Notes: generated by a model not told the origin, from the letters alone. A DNA stretch of 64,000 nt from Paenibacillus fonticola DSM 21315 (GCF_000381905.1 NZ_KB907249.1:186001-250000); one strand, 5' to 3'; positions 51,226-60,988 are shown, counted from the first letter of the stretch. Made by a program: numbers and translations.

Positions 51226-52860
51226 ATGAGAAAAGCATGGACTACCGGCCTGATTATTATGTTGTTAGGCACATTGCTCGGGTGCTCCTCCGGGGGCGGA
51301 GGCACGAAGGCAGAAGTTGATGGCGGAGCGGTTGAGCCAAAAACTGAAGGCGCCGCCGAAGCGACGGTTTACCCGATCCAGACCGACAAGACATTGACCT
51401 ATTGGGGAGAAATCAACGGGAACCTGATCGGCGTAAAAGCTTCGCATGACGAAATTCCCTTCTTCCAGGAGTGGCAAAAGCAGACCGGCGTATCCTTGAA
51501 GTTCACGGCACCGCCGACAGGGCAAGTAAAAGAAGCGATGAATGTGCTGCTGGCCTCAGGCGATTTGCCGGATTTGCTCGAATACAACTTCCTGGGCGAT
51601 TTCCCGGGGGGACCTGAGAAGGCGATCAGCGATGGCTACATTGTGAAGCTGAACGATCTGATTGATCAGCACGCGCCTAACTTGAAAAAGTATTTAGCGG
51701 AAAACCCCGATATCGACAAAATGGTCAAGACAGACAGCGGCAGCTACTATGTTTTCCCGTTCGTTCGCGGGGATGAATATTTACGGGTGTTCCAAGGGCC
51801 GATTATTCGTAAAGACTGGCTCGATGACTTAGGATTGCCCGTGCCTGAGACGATCGATGAATGGACGGAAACGCTGCGGGCATTTAAAGAGAAAAAAGGC
51901 GCGTCCGCACCACTTTCCTTTGTCAGCAAGCCGAGATTTTTTAATGAATCCGGAAACGGGGCCTTTATCGGCGCATTTGGTGTGAACCGCGGCTTTTATC
52001 AGGAGGACGGCCAAATTAAATATGGGCCGGCTGAGCCGGGATTCAAGGAGTACTTGCGTCTGTTCCATGACTGGTATGCGGAAGGTTTGATCGATAAAAA
52101 TGCGGCTACGGCGGACACAAAGGCGCTTGACGGAAATATGGCGTCCGGTGCGACGGGGGCAACGATCGGCAACGCTGGCGGCGGGATCGGCAAGTGGCAG
52201 CCGCTCGTTGAAGCGAATGATCCGCAGGCCGTACTGGTGGCAGCGCCTTATCCAGTACTGAACAAAGGCGATAAACCGAAATTCGGGCAGCGGAACCAGG
52301 CCTTTGCCTCCGAAGGAACAGTGGCGATTACGACTGCGGCAAAAGACCCCGAGCTAGCCGTTCGTATGCTGGATTTCGGCTATAGCGAGGAAGGCCGCTT
52401 GTTCTTCAACTTCGGAACGGAAGGCGTCAGCTACAACATGGAGGATGGTTACCCGAAATACACCGACCTGGTCATGAAAAATCCGGATAATTTGGCCCCG
52501 GCACAAGGGATTTCCCTATATGCCCGCGGCAGCTACAACGGCCCATTCATTCAGGATAAACGCTATGCCGAGCAGTTCTTTGCGCTCCAGACCCAACGCG
52601 ACGCGGTAACGATTTGGCAAAATACCGATTCGGCGAAATACAATTTGCCGCCGATTACGCCGACGCCGGAGGAGAGCTCCGAATATGCGGCTATTATGAA
52701 CGACATCAATACGCTGGTGGACGAAATGACGCTCAAAATCATTTTGGGCTCCGAGTCGGTTGACGAGTTTGAAAGCTATGTCGCTAAAATGAAGTCGCTG
52801 AATTTGGAACGCGCGATTGAAATTCAGAGCGCCGCTTTGGAACGGTACAACAGCCGTTAA
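51226..52860 (+). CDS. Extracellular sugar-binding lipoprotein (LplA-type, family 1)
   Basis: 544 residues, ATGGAGGT before the ATG. Lipobox LLGC (Cys about 20), Gly-rich linker, then a periplasmic-binding-fold domain: LTYWGEINGNLIGVKASHDE, IPFFQEWQKQTGVSLKF, MNVLLASGDLPDLLEYNFLG, and a long C-terminal part. It captures an oligosaccharide outside the cell and hands it to the two permeases behind. It shows clear relatedness over its whole length to the binding protein at 58,527. A 23-base perfect hairpin between it and the first permease gene may limit read-through, keeping binding protein in excess. Confidence 0.88.
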   Translation: MRKAWTTGLIIMLLGTLLGCSSGGGGTKAEVDGGAVEPKTEGAAEATVYPIQTDKTLTYWGEINGNLIGVKASHDEIPFFQEWQKQTGVSLKFTAPPTGQVKEAMNVLLASGDLPDLLEYNFLGDFPGGPEKAISDGYIVKLNDLIDQHAPNLKKYLAENPDIDKMVKTDSGSYYVFPFVRGDEYLRVFQGPIIRKDWLDDLGLPVPETIDEWTETLRAFKEKKGASAPLSFVSKPRFFNESGNGAFIGAFGVNRGFYQEDGQIKYGPAEPGFKEYLRLFHDWYAEGLIDKNAATADTKALDGNMASGATGATIGNAGGGIGKWQPLVEANDPQAVLVAAPYPVLNKGDKPKFGQRNQAFASEGTVAITTAAKDPELAVRMLDFGYSEEGRLFFNFGTEGVSYNMEDGYPKYTDLVMKNPDNLAPAQGISLYARGSYNGPFIQDKRYAEQFFALQTQRDAVTIWQNTDSAKYNLPPITPTPEESSEYAAIMNDINTLVDEMTLKIILGSESVDEFESYVAKMKSLNLERAIEIQSAALERYNSR

Positions 52861-52880
52861 CACGAAGCTGGAAAGACAAT

Positions 52881-52903
52881 GAGAGGGCCGTAACGGCCCT
52901 CTC
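52881..52903 (+). promoter_or_regulatory. Intercistronic hairpin (attenuator or stabiliser)
   Basis: GAGAGGGCCGT a ACGGCCCTCTC is a nearly perfect palindrome without T tract, placed between binding lipoprotein and permease. Such structures usually raise the amount of upstream message relative to the downstream part. Confidence 0.65.
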
Positions 52904-52930
52904 CATAGAAATGAGGTGAGCAACAACACA

Positions 52931-53854
52931 ATGGACAATCCGCAATCTTTCAAGAACCGGTTTATTCGTGATTTCATCCTCAATAAATACCTTTACTTCA
53001 TGATACTGCCGGTCATTGCCTATTATCTAATATTTCATTATGGGCCGATGTACGGGGCTTTAATCGCCTTTAAAAACTATACGCCGATGAAAGGAATATT
53101 GGGCAGCGATTGGGTAGGGCTTCAGCATTTTCAAGACTTCTTCAACAGCTATTATTTCCTGCGCATTTTGAAAAATACGCTGCTTATCAGCCTTTACTCG
53201 CTGTTGTTCGAGTTTCCGGCACCGATCCTGCTCGCCCTGCTCATCAATGAGGTGCGTCATCGTTTGTTCAAGCGCGTAGTTCAAACGATTACGTACATGC
53301 CATACTTTATTTCGCTCGTCGTCATTTGCGGAATTATTACCGATTTTACGAATGCCGACGGCTTGATCAACCGGATGTTCATGTGGCTGGGCTATGACGG
53401 GCAGGCGATGCTGCAAAAGCCGGAGCTGTTCCGCCCCATCTATATATTGTCGGAGATTTGGCAGCGGATCGGCTGGGAATCGATTATTTATATCGCCGCA
53501 TTGATGGGGATCGATCAGGAGCAGTACGAAGCGGCCCGTATGGATGGGGCTAGCCGGCTTAAGCAGATGATTTACATTACACTGCCAGGCATTATGCCGA
53601 CGATCGCCATTATGCTCATATTGCGTATGGGGAATTTGCTCAACGTCGGCTTTGAGAAAATTATACTATTGTACAATCCGATAACCTATGAAACGGCCGA
53701 TGTGATCTCTTCCTTCGTTTACCGCAAGGGGCTGCTGGAATTCGGCTGGAGCTACAGCGCCGCGGTCGGCTTGTTCAACTCGGTCATCAATCTTATTTTA
53801 CTCGTATCGGCCAACTACATTAGCCGTAAAGTGAGCAAAAGCAGCTTATGGTGA
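52931..53854 (+). CDS. Sugar ABC transporter permease LplB-type
   Basis: 307 residues; ATG 52931, ten bases behind GAGGTGA. About six transmembrane helices. The EAA loop (about 200) is EQYEAARMDGASRLKQMIYI and contacts the ATPase. First-helix region YLYFMILPVIAYYLIFHYGP is typical of LplB/MalF-type subunits from Paenibacillus. Pairs with the following permease; no ATPase is encoded in the locus. Eight bases to the next gene. Confidence 0.88.
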   Translation: MDNPQSFKNRFIRDFILNKYLYFMILPVIAYYLIFHYGPMYGALIAFKNYTPMKGILGSDWVGLQHFQDFFNSYYFLRILKNTLLISLYSLLFEFPAPILLALLINEVRHRLFKRVVQTITYMPYFISLVVICGIITDFTNADGLINRMFMWLGYDGQAMLQKPELFRPIYILSEIWQRIGWESIIYIAALMGIDQEQYEAARMDGASRLKQMIYITLPGIMPTIAIMLILRMGNLLNVGFEKIILLYNPITYETADVISSFVYRKGLLEFGWSYSAAVGLFNSVINLILLVSANYISRKVSKSSLW

Positions 53855-53862
53855 GGTGAAAA

Positions 53863-54768
53863 ATGAAAGTGAAAGTGAAAAAAATGAACAATGCTAAAAC
53901 GGTTTTTTTCGACCGGATGTTCGATATTGGGATATATATCATACTTATCCTGTTAGTAATCATTACGCTGTATCCGCTGCTTTACGTGCTGTTCGCCTCC
54001 TTCAGCGATGCTGGCCGGCTGATCGTGAACAAAGGAATACTGTGGGGGCCATTAGGATTCAGTCTCGATGCTTACAAGAGCGTCATGGCGAATCCGGGCA
54101 TCGGGATAGGGTACCGCAACACGATTTTTATCGTCATTGCCGGGGTTGCGGTTAATTTATTCATGACTGCTCTAGGCGCCTATGTGCTGTCACGCAAAAA
54201 CGTAATGTGGAACAATTTGCTGATGTTCTTTATCGTGTTTACGATGTTTTTCGGCGGGGGACTTATTCCGCTTTATTTGATCGTAAAAGGGGTGGGCTTG
54301 CTCGATACGCTATGGTCGACCATTATTCCTTTTGCCGTCAGCACGTTTAATCTGATTATTATGCGGACATCGTTTATGGGGATTCCTGACAGTCTGGAGG
54401 AGTCGGCCAAGATCGACGGCGCGAATCACTTTACGATCTTGTTCCGCATCATTATTCCGTTATCGATGCCTGTCATTGCCGTCATGATTTTATATTATGC
54501 GGTCGATAAATGGAACGGCTGGTTTTACGCATCGGTATTTATCAAGAGCCGGGAACTGTTTCCGCTGCAGCTGGTGCTGAGGGAAATATTAATCGCCAAC
54601 TCGACCGACAGCATGGCGGCAGGAGCGTCAGCGGGGGACCGCCACCAGATCGGCGAGACGATCAAATATGCGACAATCATGGTAGCTACGGTACCGATTC
54701 TTTGTGTCTACCCTTTTGTACAGCGGTTTTTCGTTAAAGGCGTTATGATCGGTTCTTTGAAGGGTTAG
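53863..54768 (+). CDS. Sugar ABC transporter permease YtcP/LplC-type
   Basis: 301 residues, GTGAGGTG before the ATG. Six transmembrane helices, EAA loop PDSLEESAKIDGANHFTILF (about 180) and the family ending PFVQRFFVKGVMIGSLKG. It is the MalG-like partner of the LplB-type subunit. Importer of a complex sugar, probably a pectin- or glycan-derived uronic-acid oligosaccharide, judging by the GH88 enzyme behind it; the substrate is inferred. Confidence 0.88.
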   Translation: MKVKVKKMNNAKTVFFDRMFDIGIYIILILLVIITLYPLLYVLFASFSDAGRLIVNKGILWGPLGFSLDAYKSVMANPGIGIGYRNTIFIVIAGVAVNLFMTALGAYVLSRKNVMWNNLLMFFIVFTMFFGGGLIPLYLIVKGVGLLDTLWSTIIPFAVSTFNLIIMRTSFMGIPDSLEESAKIDGANHFTILFRIIIPLSMPVIAVMILYYAVDKWNGWFYASVFIKSRELFPLQLVLREILIANSTDSMAAGASAGDRHQIGETIKYATIMVATVPILCVYPFVQRFFVKGVMIGSLKG

Positions 54769-54808
54769 GGTTTAATACAGGATGCAGCATGAAAGAGGAG
54801 GTAGGGAT

Positions 54809-55930
54809 ATGCGTGAGGGGAACGCGTTCAGCGTGGAGGCGGCTTGGGAGCAGACACTGCTGAAGCTGGACAGGATGTTGAAATCGATTGGCGGGAAGTC
54901 GCCGCATACAGCCGGAGCCTCCGGCCAATATGATGATATGCGGCTCGATTGGTGGACGTCCGGTTTTTGGCCGGGTATGTTGTGGATCGCCTACGCTATG
55001 ACAGGCAAAGAGCAGTACAAGGCGGCAGCCTGGGACTGGGATGAACGGCTGGAGCGGCTGATGATGCAGCCCAATCATTTTGACCATGACGTCGGCTTTC
55101 AGTTTTTACCGACGGCGGTAATCAAGCACAAACTGACCGGTGACGCCGAAGCGAAACGGCGTGGGCTCTTTGCTGCCAATTTTTTGGCTGGCCGTTATAA
55201 CTTGCCGGGCCATTTCATCCGTGCTTGGAATGGCGATAAGCACGGCTGGTCGATTGTGGACACGGGCATGAATCTCTCCTTGCTGTTCTGGGCGGCCGAG
55301 GAAAGCGGTGATCCGCGGTATTCGCATGTTGCCAAAGCACACGCGGATATGATGCTGAAATATTTTATCCGGGAAGACGGCTCAGTTCATCATATTATCC
55401 ATTTCGATCCGCAGACAGGCGAATACGTTGAAGCTATAGGCGGTCAAGGAGCGGGACCGGATTCTGCCTGGAGCAGGGGGGCGGCATGGGCGCTGTACAG
55501 TATGGCCAACGTATTCCGTTATACGAACGACCGCAAATATTTGAGAGCTGCACAGCGCGTAGCCCATTTTTTTATCGCCCATTTGCCGGAAGACGAAGTT
55601 CCTCATTGGGACTTCAGGGTAGAGACTGGGCTTGCGGGAGAACCCCGGGACAGCTCGGCCGGAGCTTGTGCGGCGTCAGGGTTATTGGAACTGGCTGAGG
55701 AGCTGGGCGGAACGGAGGGGAGGCATTACCGAATGGCGGCCGAGCGAATTATGAGCTCACTATATGAAAACTACGGAACTTGGAACTTGCCGCAGCATGA
55801 AGCCATTCTATTGCATGGAACCGGACATAAACCGGCCGGGCAAAATGTAGATGTCTCCCTTATTTATGGCGATTACTTCTTCGTAGAAGCGTTAGCGAAG
55901 TTAAATGGCTGGACTAGCCGAATATTTTGA
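54809..55930 (+). CDS. Glycoside hydrolase family 88 (unsaturated glucuronyl hydrolase)
   Basis: 373 residues; ATG 54809 has AGAGGAGG 7 bases before. An alpha/alpha-barrel protein: DDMRLDWWTSGFWPGMLWIA, HDVGFQFLPTAV with one catalytic Asp (about 94), DTGMNLSLLFWAAEESGDPR with the second (about 151), HADMMLKYFIREDGSVHHII, and DSAWSRGAAWALYSMANVFR. Known reaction: hydration of the 4,5-unsaturated uronic acid at the non-reducing end of lyase products, which then opens. No signal peptide, so it acts in the cytoplasm on imported fragments. Same operon as the permeases. Confidence 0.88.
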   Translation: MREGNAFSVEAAWEQTLLKLDRMLKSIGGKSPHTAGASGQYDDMRLDWWTSGFWPGMLWIAYAMTGKEQYKAAAWDWDERLERLMMQPNHFDHDVGFQFLPTAVIKHKLTGDAEAKRRGLFAANFLAGRYNLPGHFIRAWNGDKHGWSIVDTGMNLSLLFWAAEESGDPRYSHVAKAHADMMLKYFIREDGSVHHIIHFDPQTGEYVEAIGGQGAGPDSAWSRGAAWALYSMANVFRYTNDRKYLRAAQRVAHFFIAHLPEDEVPHWDFRVETGLAGEPRDSSAGACAASGLLELAEELGGTEGRHYRMAAERIMSSLYENYGTWNLPQHEAILLHGTGHKPAGQNVDVSLIYGDYFFVEALAKLNGWTSRIF

Positions 55931-55965
55931 ACTTATAAAACGATTTTAATGAATAAGGTTTATGG

Positions 55966-56003
55966 AACCCGAATGGACGAATTTATGTCCCTTCGGGTTT
56001 TTT
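55966..56003 (+). terminator. Intrinsic terminator after GH88
   Basis: AACCCGAA / TTCGGGTT with an inner GGAC...GTCC stem and TTTTTT tail. Confidence 0.85.
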
Positions 56004-56155
56004 TGCCAGTGTAAGTGCGGATATCTTCCCGCTTTGAACGTTTTATCAATCCAATTGACGCTATTAAGCATTCCAGTATGTAATATAATATCGGTATAAT
56101 AGCTTGTAAGCGTTTTATTTCTATACACTTAATATATTATATGGGTGATGATAGC

Positions 56156-58501
56156 TTGTTAAATATTCAATACTTATGGCGAAGACGGAAGAGCGTTATT
56201 GTCACTTGGCTGCTGTCTTACAGCGCAGTACTTATCGTGCCTATTATAATCAGCCTGGTCATTTATGCGCAGGCGAATCATGCCCTTAAGAGCGAGATTC
56301 ATCGCGCCAACGATTCCTTGCTGAAGCAGATGCGCTATACGATCGATAATCAAATCGATTTGATGAAACGCCTCAATATGGAAATTACGTGGAATGAAAA
56401 GCTGCAAAATTTAATGTATTCCAATAAGCCGGCAAAAGAGGCTCCGTTCGTCGCCTATCAGCTGGTGAAGGAATTTCGTTTATACAAAACATCTTACGCC
56501 CTCATCGATGAGTTTTACGTCGTTTGGGATCAAGGGGAGTCTGTACTCCGGTCTGGCAACATCCGGGACATGAGGACGGCCTTTCGTACACTTCATAACA
56601 CCGGAGCTCTCTCCTACGATGAGTGGTTGGAGTTGGTGCAGCAGGGAGGGGCAAAACGCTTTGCCGTCATGCCTCATCTCGATGCTGCTCCGGCGAAGAC
56701 ATCGATCGCCTACATCACCCAGCTCCCCAATGATTTGAATGGGAGGGAAACCGGGACCATTGTGGTCATGGCAGATGCCGCGAAGTTTCTGGCAGCGATT
56801 GAGAGCATTTCCGGCTTTAGCGGCGGCTTGCTGCTTATTTTGAATCAGGATAACGAAATACTTATGTCCAACCGTCCGGGAGCTCCGGAACTGGAGCCTT
56901 TCCTGGACGGAGAGCGCGTCCGGCTCTCATCCTCGCGCGTTGGGGAGTCGGAGCTGTTCTACATATCATCCGCGGTGTCTGAGCTAAAGTACGCTCTCAT
57001 TATCCCGAGCAGCATTTATTGGGAGAAAGCGGAGTATGTCCGAAAATTCACCTATATCAGCATTATGATCAGCCTGATCGGCGCTGGAGTGCTGACCTGG
57101 TTTTTTATGCGCCGGAATTACTCGCCGATTCAGGAGCTTGTAGAGTCTCTGAATGACCGGAATACGGAGGAGGAGCACGGAGACGGGAATGAACTGCGCA
57201 TGATCCTGCAGGCCATATTGGATACAAGGAGCGAGAAGGATCAGATTGCGTCGCAGCTGAAGAAGCATCAGCACGTGCTTCGCTCCAATATGATTCACCG
57301 GCTGCTGAAAGGCAAGCTGGACACCCCGGTGCCTTATGAGGAGGCGTTTCGCTCCTTCCATATGACGCTGCATTCGCAGGAGTTTGCAGTTATTTTGCTC
57401 GTATTGGAAAATGAAGAAAGCCTCTATGAGAAGCTTCCTGGCATAGATTTAAATGAGCGAAGGAAATTGATACCTTTCATTATCGCCAACGTTGTGGAGG
57501 AACTGGTGCTGCAGCGTCAGCATGCCAGCTTCGTGACCGAAATCGATGATATGATGGCATGCCTTATCAATTTGCGGCCGGATGTGCCTCACGGGCTGGC
57601 AGAGCTCCGCCACATTGCTGCGGAAGCCCAAAGCTTCCTATGGCAGTATGAGATGGAGCTGACGATTTCGATCAGCGGCAGCCATTCCTCCTGGTCCGGC
57701 ATCGCCGAGGCTTATCAGGAGGCGGTCGATGCTATGGAGTACAAGATGGTGCTCGGCAAACAGGGAATCATCGCCTTTGCCGATCTCCATGCAGACGGAA
57801 CCGATCACGTCCAGTCCAGCTATTACTATCCCCTGCAGGTGGAACAGCAGCTTATTAATTTCATTAAAGCGGGGGATATCGAGCAGGCTGCTTCTTATAT
57901 GAATGAAATTACCGAACGGAACTTTGAGAAGCCGGTAATGTCATTAACACTGGCGCGCTGCCTGATCTTTAATCTTGTAGGTACTGTGATCAAGGCAATT
58001 AACGAGCTAGGCGGCGCTGACAGCGGAATTCTAAGCGAAAAACCGCTATGGATGGACAATATTATCGCTAGCGATACGATTCAGGAGATGCAGATAGAGC
58101 TGCAAAAATTACTTGCTGAAGTATGTGCGTATGCCGCATCGAAGCGGACATCCAATCTATCCCAGGAACGGGAAGTGTCCTTACGCGATCTGGCCGCCAA
58201 TGTCACCCGTTATATCGAGGACAATTTTACGGACGCGAATTTGAACGTGAACGCGATTGGGGAGCATTTCGATTTGAAGGGTAGTTATTTATCGCGGCTG
58301 TTCAAAAGTCAGACCGGGGAAGGACTGCTGGATTACATTCATAAAATACGCATCGGGAAGGCGAAGGAAATGATGCAGAACAAGCAGGAGTCGATTAATG
58401 AAATTTCCCGATTGGTTGGCTACAATGATGTGGCGACCTTCATCCGCGTATTTAAGAAGTACGAAGGCATTACCCCGGGAAAGTATAAAGAAATCTACTG
58501 A
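56156..58501 (+). CDS. Membrane-bound AraC-type regulator
   Basis: About 781 residues. Start taken as TTG 56156 because GGGTGATGA lies properly before it; ATG 56141 has no ribosome site. N-terminal transmembrane helix (about 20-40), extracellular dCache-like sensor region (about 41-300, with HRANDSLLKQMRYTIDNQID), second transmembrane helix (about 300-320, YISIMISLIGAGVLTWFFMR), coiled and central helical region, and two C-terminal AraC helix-turn-helix motifs (LNVNAIGEHFDLKGSYLSRL; INEISRLVGYNDVATFIRVF). The layout is that of YesN/YtdP-like sensors that control glycan-uptake loci in Paenibacillus. Confidence 0.88.
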   Translation: MLNIQYLWRRRKSVIVTWLLSYSAVLIVPIIISLVIYAQANHALKSEIHRANDSLLKQMRYTIDNQIDLMKRLNMEITWNEKLQNLMYSNKPAKEAPFVAYQLVKEFRLYKTSYALIDEFYVVWDQGESVLRSGNIRDMRTAFRTLHNTGALSYDEWLELVQQGGAKRFAVMPHLDAAPAKTSIAYITQLPNDLNGRETGTIVVMADAAKFLAAIESISGFSGGLLLILNQDNEILMSNRPGAPELEPFLDGERVRLSSSRVGESELFYISSAVSELKYALIIPSSIYWEKAEYVRKFTYISIMISLIGAGVLTWFFMRRNYSPIQELVESLNDRNTEEEHGDGNELRMILQAILDTRSEKDQIASQLKKHQHVLRSNMIHRLLKGKLDTPVPYEEAFRSFHMTLHSQEFAVILLVLENEESLYEKLPGIDLNERRKLIPFIIANVVEELVLQRQHASFVTEIDDMMACLINLRPDVPHGLAELRHIAAEAQSFLWQYEMELTISISGSHSSWSGIAEAYQEAVDAMEYKMVLGKQGIIAFADLHADGTDHVQSSYYYPLQVEQQLINFIKAGDIEQAASYMNEITERNFEKPVMSLTLARCLIFNLVGTVIKAINELGGADSGILSEKPLWMDNIIASDTIQEMQIELQKLLAEVCAYAASKRTSNLSQEREVSLRDLAANVTRYIEDNFTDANLNVNAIGEHFDLKGSYLSRLFKSQTGEGLLDYIHKIRIGKAKEMMQNKQESINEISRLVGYNDVATFIRVFKKYEGITPGKYKEIY

Positions 58502-58526
58502 TTGCTTAAAGGAGGAGCCTTTGAAG

Positions 58527-60164
58527 ATGAGAAGGGGGACGATTTTCGCACGGGTCGGAACGATAGTACTGGCGGCTGCGCTGCTTGCCTCATGCGGGAG
58601 ATTAGCCGCCGATTCTCAGATTGTGGAAGGAAAGGATCGCATCGGTAGGGATGAAGGGAATGGCCAGAACGAGGGAACACTCACTTACTGGGCAGAATTG
58701 AACGGGAATGCCGCAGGAATTAAGTCAACCTTTCAAGAAGTGCCTTTCTTCCAGGAGTGGCAGCGAAAAACAGGGGTCAAGCTGACCTTTATTCAGCCTC
58801 CGTCCAACCAGGCCAAGGAGGCAATCAATGTGCTGCTCGCATCCGGAGAGCTGCCGGATATGATTGAATATGAGTGGAGCAAATTTCCGGGCGGGCCAGA
58901 GAAGGCGATTCAAGACGGATACATTTTAAAGCTGAATGATGCGATCGACCGTTATGCGCCGAATTTAAAAAAATATTTGCGCGAGCATCCCGATATCGAT
59001 AAACAGATTCGTACCGCGGACGGAAGCTATTACGTCTTCCCGTTTATTCAAGGTGATGACCGCTTGCGGACGTATCAAGGGCCGATTCTTCGGAAGGACT
59101 GGCTGGACGAACTGGGTCTTGGCATCCCCATCACGATTGACGATTGGCACGAGGTGCTTCAAGCTTTCAAGAAAGAGAAGCAGATAGAAGCCCCCCTTAC
59201 ATTTTTGGGGGTTCCTTATCCTTTATTCGGCATAGAGGGCGGGGGATTCGTCGGCGCATTCGGCGTCAAAAAAGATTTCTATCTCGAGGATGGAATCGTA
59301 AAATTCGGGCCGCAGGAGCAGGGGTATAAGGAGTTTTTGGCCCTGTTCCGCGACTGGTATGCCGAGGGGCTGATCGATCCAAACTTCGCGGCGGTCGATT
59401 CGGTGACCCAGGATGTGAGCATGCTCAGCGGGCGGAGCGGAGCGTGCATATGGAATGCAGGTGCGGGAATTGGCACATGGCTGCCGATTCTTAAGGAGAA
59501 TGAGTCCGCAGCGCAGCTTGCCGCGGCTCCTTACCCTATATTGCATAAGGGAGATCAGCCGAAATTCGGACAAAGGGCCCCGGCCATCGGCTCAAGCGGT
59601 GTGGCCATATCCAGCAGCATCAGGAACTTAGAGGAAGCAGTACGCATGCTTGATTATGGCTATGGCCCGGAAGGGCATATGCTGTTCAATTTCGGCATTG
59701 AAAACTTAAGCTACACGATGAGCGACGGGTATCCGGCTTATACCGGTCTGATCCTGAATAATCCGGACAAGCTGGCGCCATCGCAAGCGCTTGCCATGTA
59801 TACGCGGGCGAGCTATTTCGGGCCGTTCGTGCAGGATGTCCGCTATATGGAGCAATATTATATGCTGCCGGAGCAGAAGGAAGCGATCCGGCTATGGACG
59901 GATACCGCTGCAGCGCTTCATACGCTGCCTGCCACGCCGAAGACAGGGAAGGAAAGTGCGGAATTGTCAGTGATCATGCAGGATGTGAGCACATTGGTGG
60001 ACGAGATGTCGCTTAAAATTATTCTAGGCATCGAACCGCTCAGCGCTTTTGATGCCTACGTGGACAGGTTGAAATCCTTGAACATTGATCGGGCCATACA
60101 GCTCCAGCAGGCAGCGTTGGACCGGTACAATCAGTCGCTTTTGGACGAAGAGATCCGCAAATAA
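58527..60164 (+). CDS. Extracellular sugar-binding lipoprotein, second copy
   Basis: 545 residues from ATG 58527 (TTG 58521, closer to AAAGGAGG, also possible). Lipobox LLASC (Cys about 23). It is homologous throughout to the protein at 51,226: LTYWAELNGNAAGIKSTFQE, VPFFQEWQRKTGVKLTFIQP, SLYYPV-like positions and WLDELGLGIPITIDDWHEVL. Divergence is considerable, so the duplication is old. It has no permease behind it and lies right after the regulator, which suggests it binds a related ligand for the same transporter. Confidence 0.87.
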   Translation: MRRGTIFARVGTIVLAAALLASCGRLAADSQIVEGKDRIGRDEGNGQNEGTLTYWAELNGNAAGIKSTFQEVPFFQEWQRKTGVKLTFIQPPSNQAKEAINVLLASGELPDMIEYEWSKFPGGPEKAIQDGYILKLNDAIDRYAPNLKKYLREHPDIDKQIRTADGSYYVFPFIQGDDRLRTYQGPILRKDWLDELGLGIPITIDDWHEVLQAFKKEKQIEAPLTFLGVPYPLFGIEGGGFVGAFGVKKDFYLEDGIVKFGPQEQGYKEFLALFRDWYAEGLIDPNFAAVDSVTQDVSMLSGRSGACIWNAGAGIGTWLPILKENESAAQLAAAPYPILHKGDQPKFGQRAPAIGSSGVAISSSIRNLEEAVRMLDYGYGPEGHMLFNFGIENLSYTMSDGYPAYTGLILNNPDKLAPSQALAMYTRASYFGPFVQDVRYMEQYYMLPEQKEAIRLWTDTAAALHTLPATPKTGKESAELSVIMQDVSTLVDEMSLKIILGIEPLSAFDAYVDRLKSLNIDRAIQLQQAALDRYNQSLLDEEIRK

Positions 60165-60198
60165 GGGAAGTGCCCCCCGTGGATGATATTTAAAAAAG

Positions 60199-60240
60199 TT
60201 GGTATTCCCTCTAAAAGGCGTGCTATATTGTATGTATAAT
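60199..60240 (+). promoter_or_regulatory. Candidate purC promoter
   Basis: TGCTATATT (extended -10, 60,221) with TTGGTA 19 bases upstream, and a second TATAAT at 60,235. Neither has a textbook 17-base spacing, so the choice is open. No G-box riboswitch is seen. Confidence 0.35.
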
Positions 60241-60264
60241 CTTTTACTGGAAAGGATCTCGAGG

Positions 60265-60951
60265 ATGAAGCATATCTACACGGGTAAAACCAAAGACGTA
60301 TATGGACTTGAAGATGGAAGCTATTTACTGAAGTTCAAGGATGATGTTACGGGAGAAAATGGCGTATTCGACCCAGGCGCCAACACGGTCGGATTGACGA
60401 TGGAAGGCGCGGGTAAGGCTGGGCTCCGTTTAACGAAGCATTTCTTTGAAATTTTAAAGGAAAAAGGAATTCCAACGCACTATATAGATGCTGATATCGA
60501 TAATGCGACGATGACGGTAAAACCGGCAACCATGTTCGGTAAAGGACTTGAAGTCATTTGCCGCTATAGAGCGGTGGGGAGCTTCCTGCGCCGTTATGGG
60601 ATGTATGCCAAAGAAGGTCAAGCCCTGGACGCTTTCGTGGAAGTGACACTTAAAGACGACGAGCGCCAGGACCCGCCGATTTCGGAGGATGCGCTGGACA
60701 TGCTGGGGATTTTGTCTTCCGCCGAGTATAAAGTGCTTAAGGAACTGACGCAATCGATTGGCAATGTAGTTAAAGCTGAGCTTGCGAAGAAAGGCATCGA
60801 GCTGTACGATATTAAATTTGAATTCGGCAGAGTAGACGACGGCGCTCAAATCGTGCTCATCGACGAAATTTCCGGCGGAAATATGCGGGCCTACAAAGAC
60901 GGCGAGTATGTAGAACCGTTAGCGCTGGAGAGATTAATTGTAGAAGGATAA
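60265..60951 (+). CDS. purC: SAICAR synthetase
   Basis: 228 residues, the short bacterial form. Adds aspartate to CAIR with ATP in purine synthesis. Seen: YTGKTKDVYGLEDGSYLLKF (phosphate and ATP binding), GLEVICRYRAVGSFLRRYG (about 93-111) and VLIDEISGGNMRAY (about 196-209, usually L-I-D-E-x-x-T-P-D-x-x-R; here I-S-G-G-N-M-R, a variant). ATG 60265 has GAAAGGA upstream. It is alone; the usual purEKBCSQLFMNHD cluster is not present, so it may be a second subtype of the enzyme or a stand-alone gene. Confidence 0.85.
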   Translation: MKHIYTGKTKDVYGLEDGSYLLKFKDDVTGENGVFDPGANTVGLTMEGAGKAGLRLTKHFFEILKEKGIPTHYIDADIDNATMTVKPATMFGKGLEVICRYRAVGSFLRRYGMYAKEGQALDAFVEVTLKDDERQDPPISEDALDMLGILSSAEYKVLKELTQSIGNVVKAELAKKGIELYDIKFEFGRVDDGAQIVLIDEISGGNMRAYKDGEYVEPLALERLIVEG

Positions 60952-60988
60952 CTCGGCTGTTCATTTCATCATGAATACTAGACGCTGC

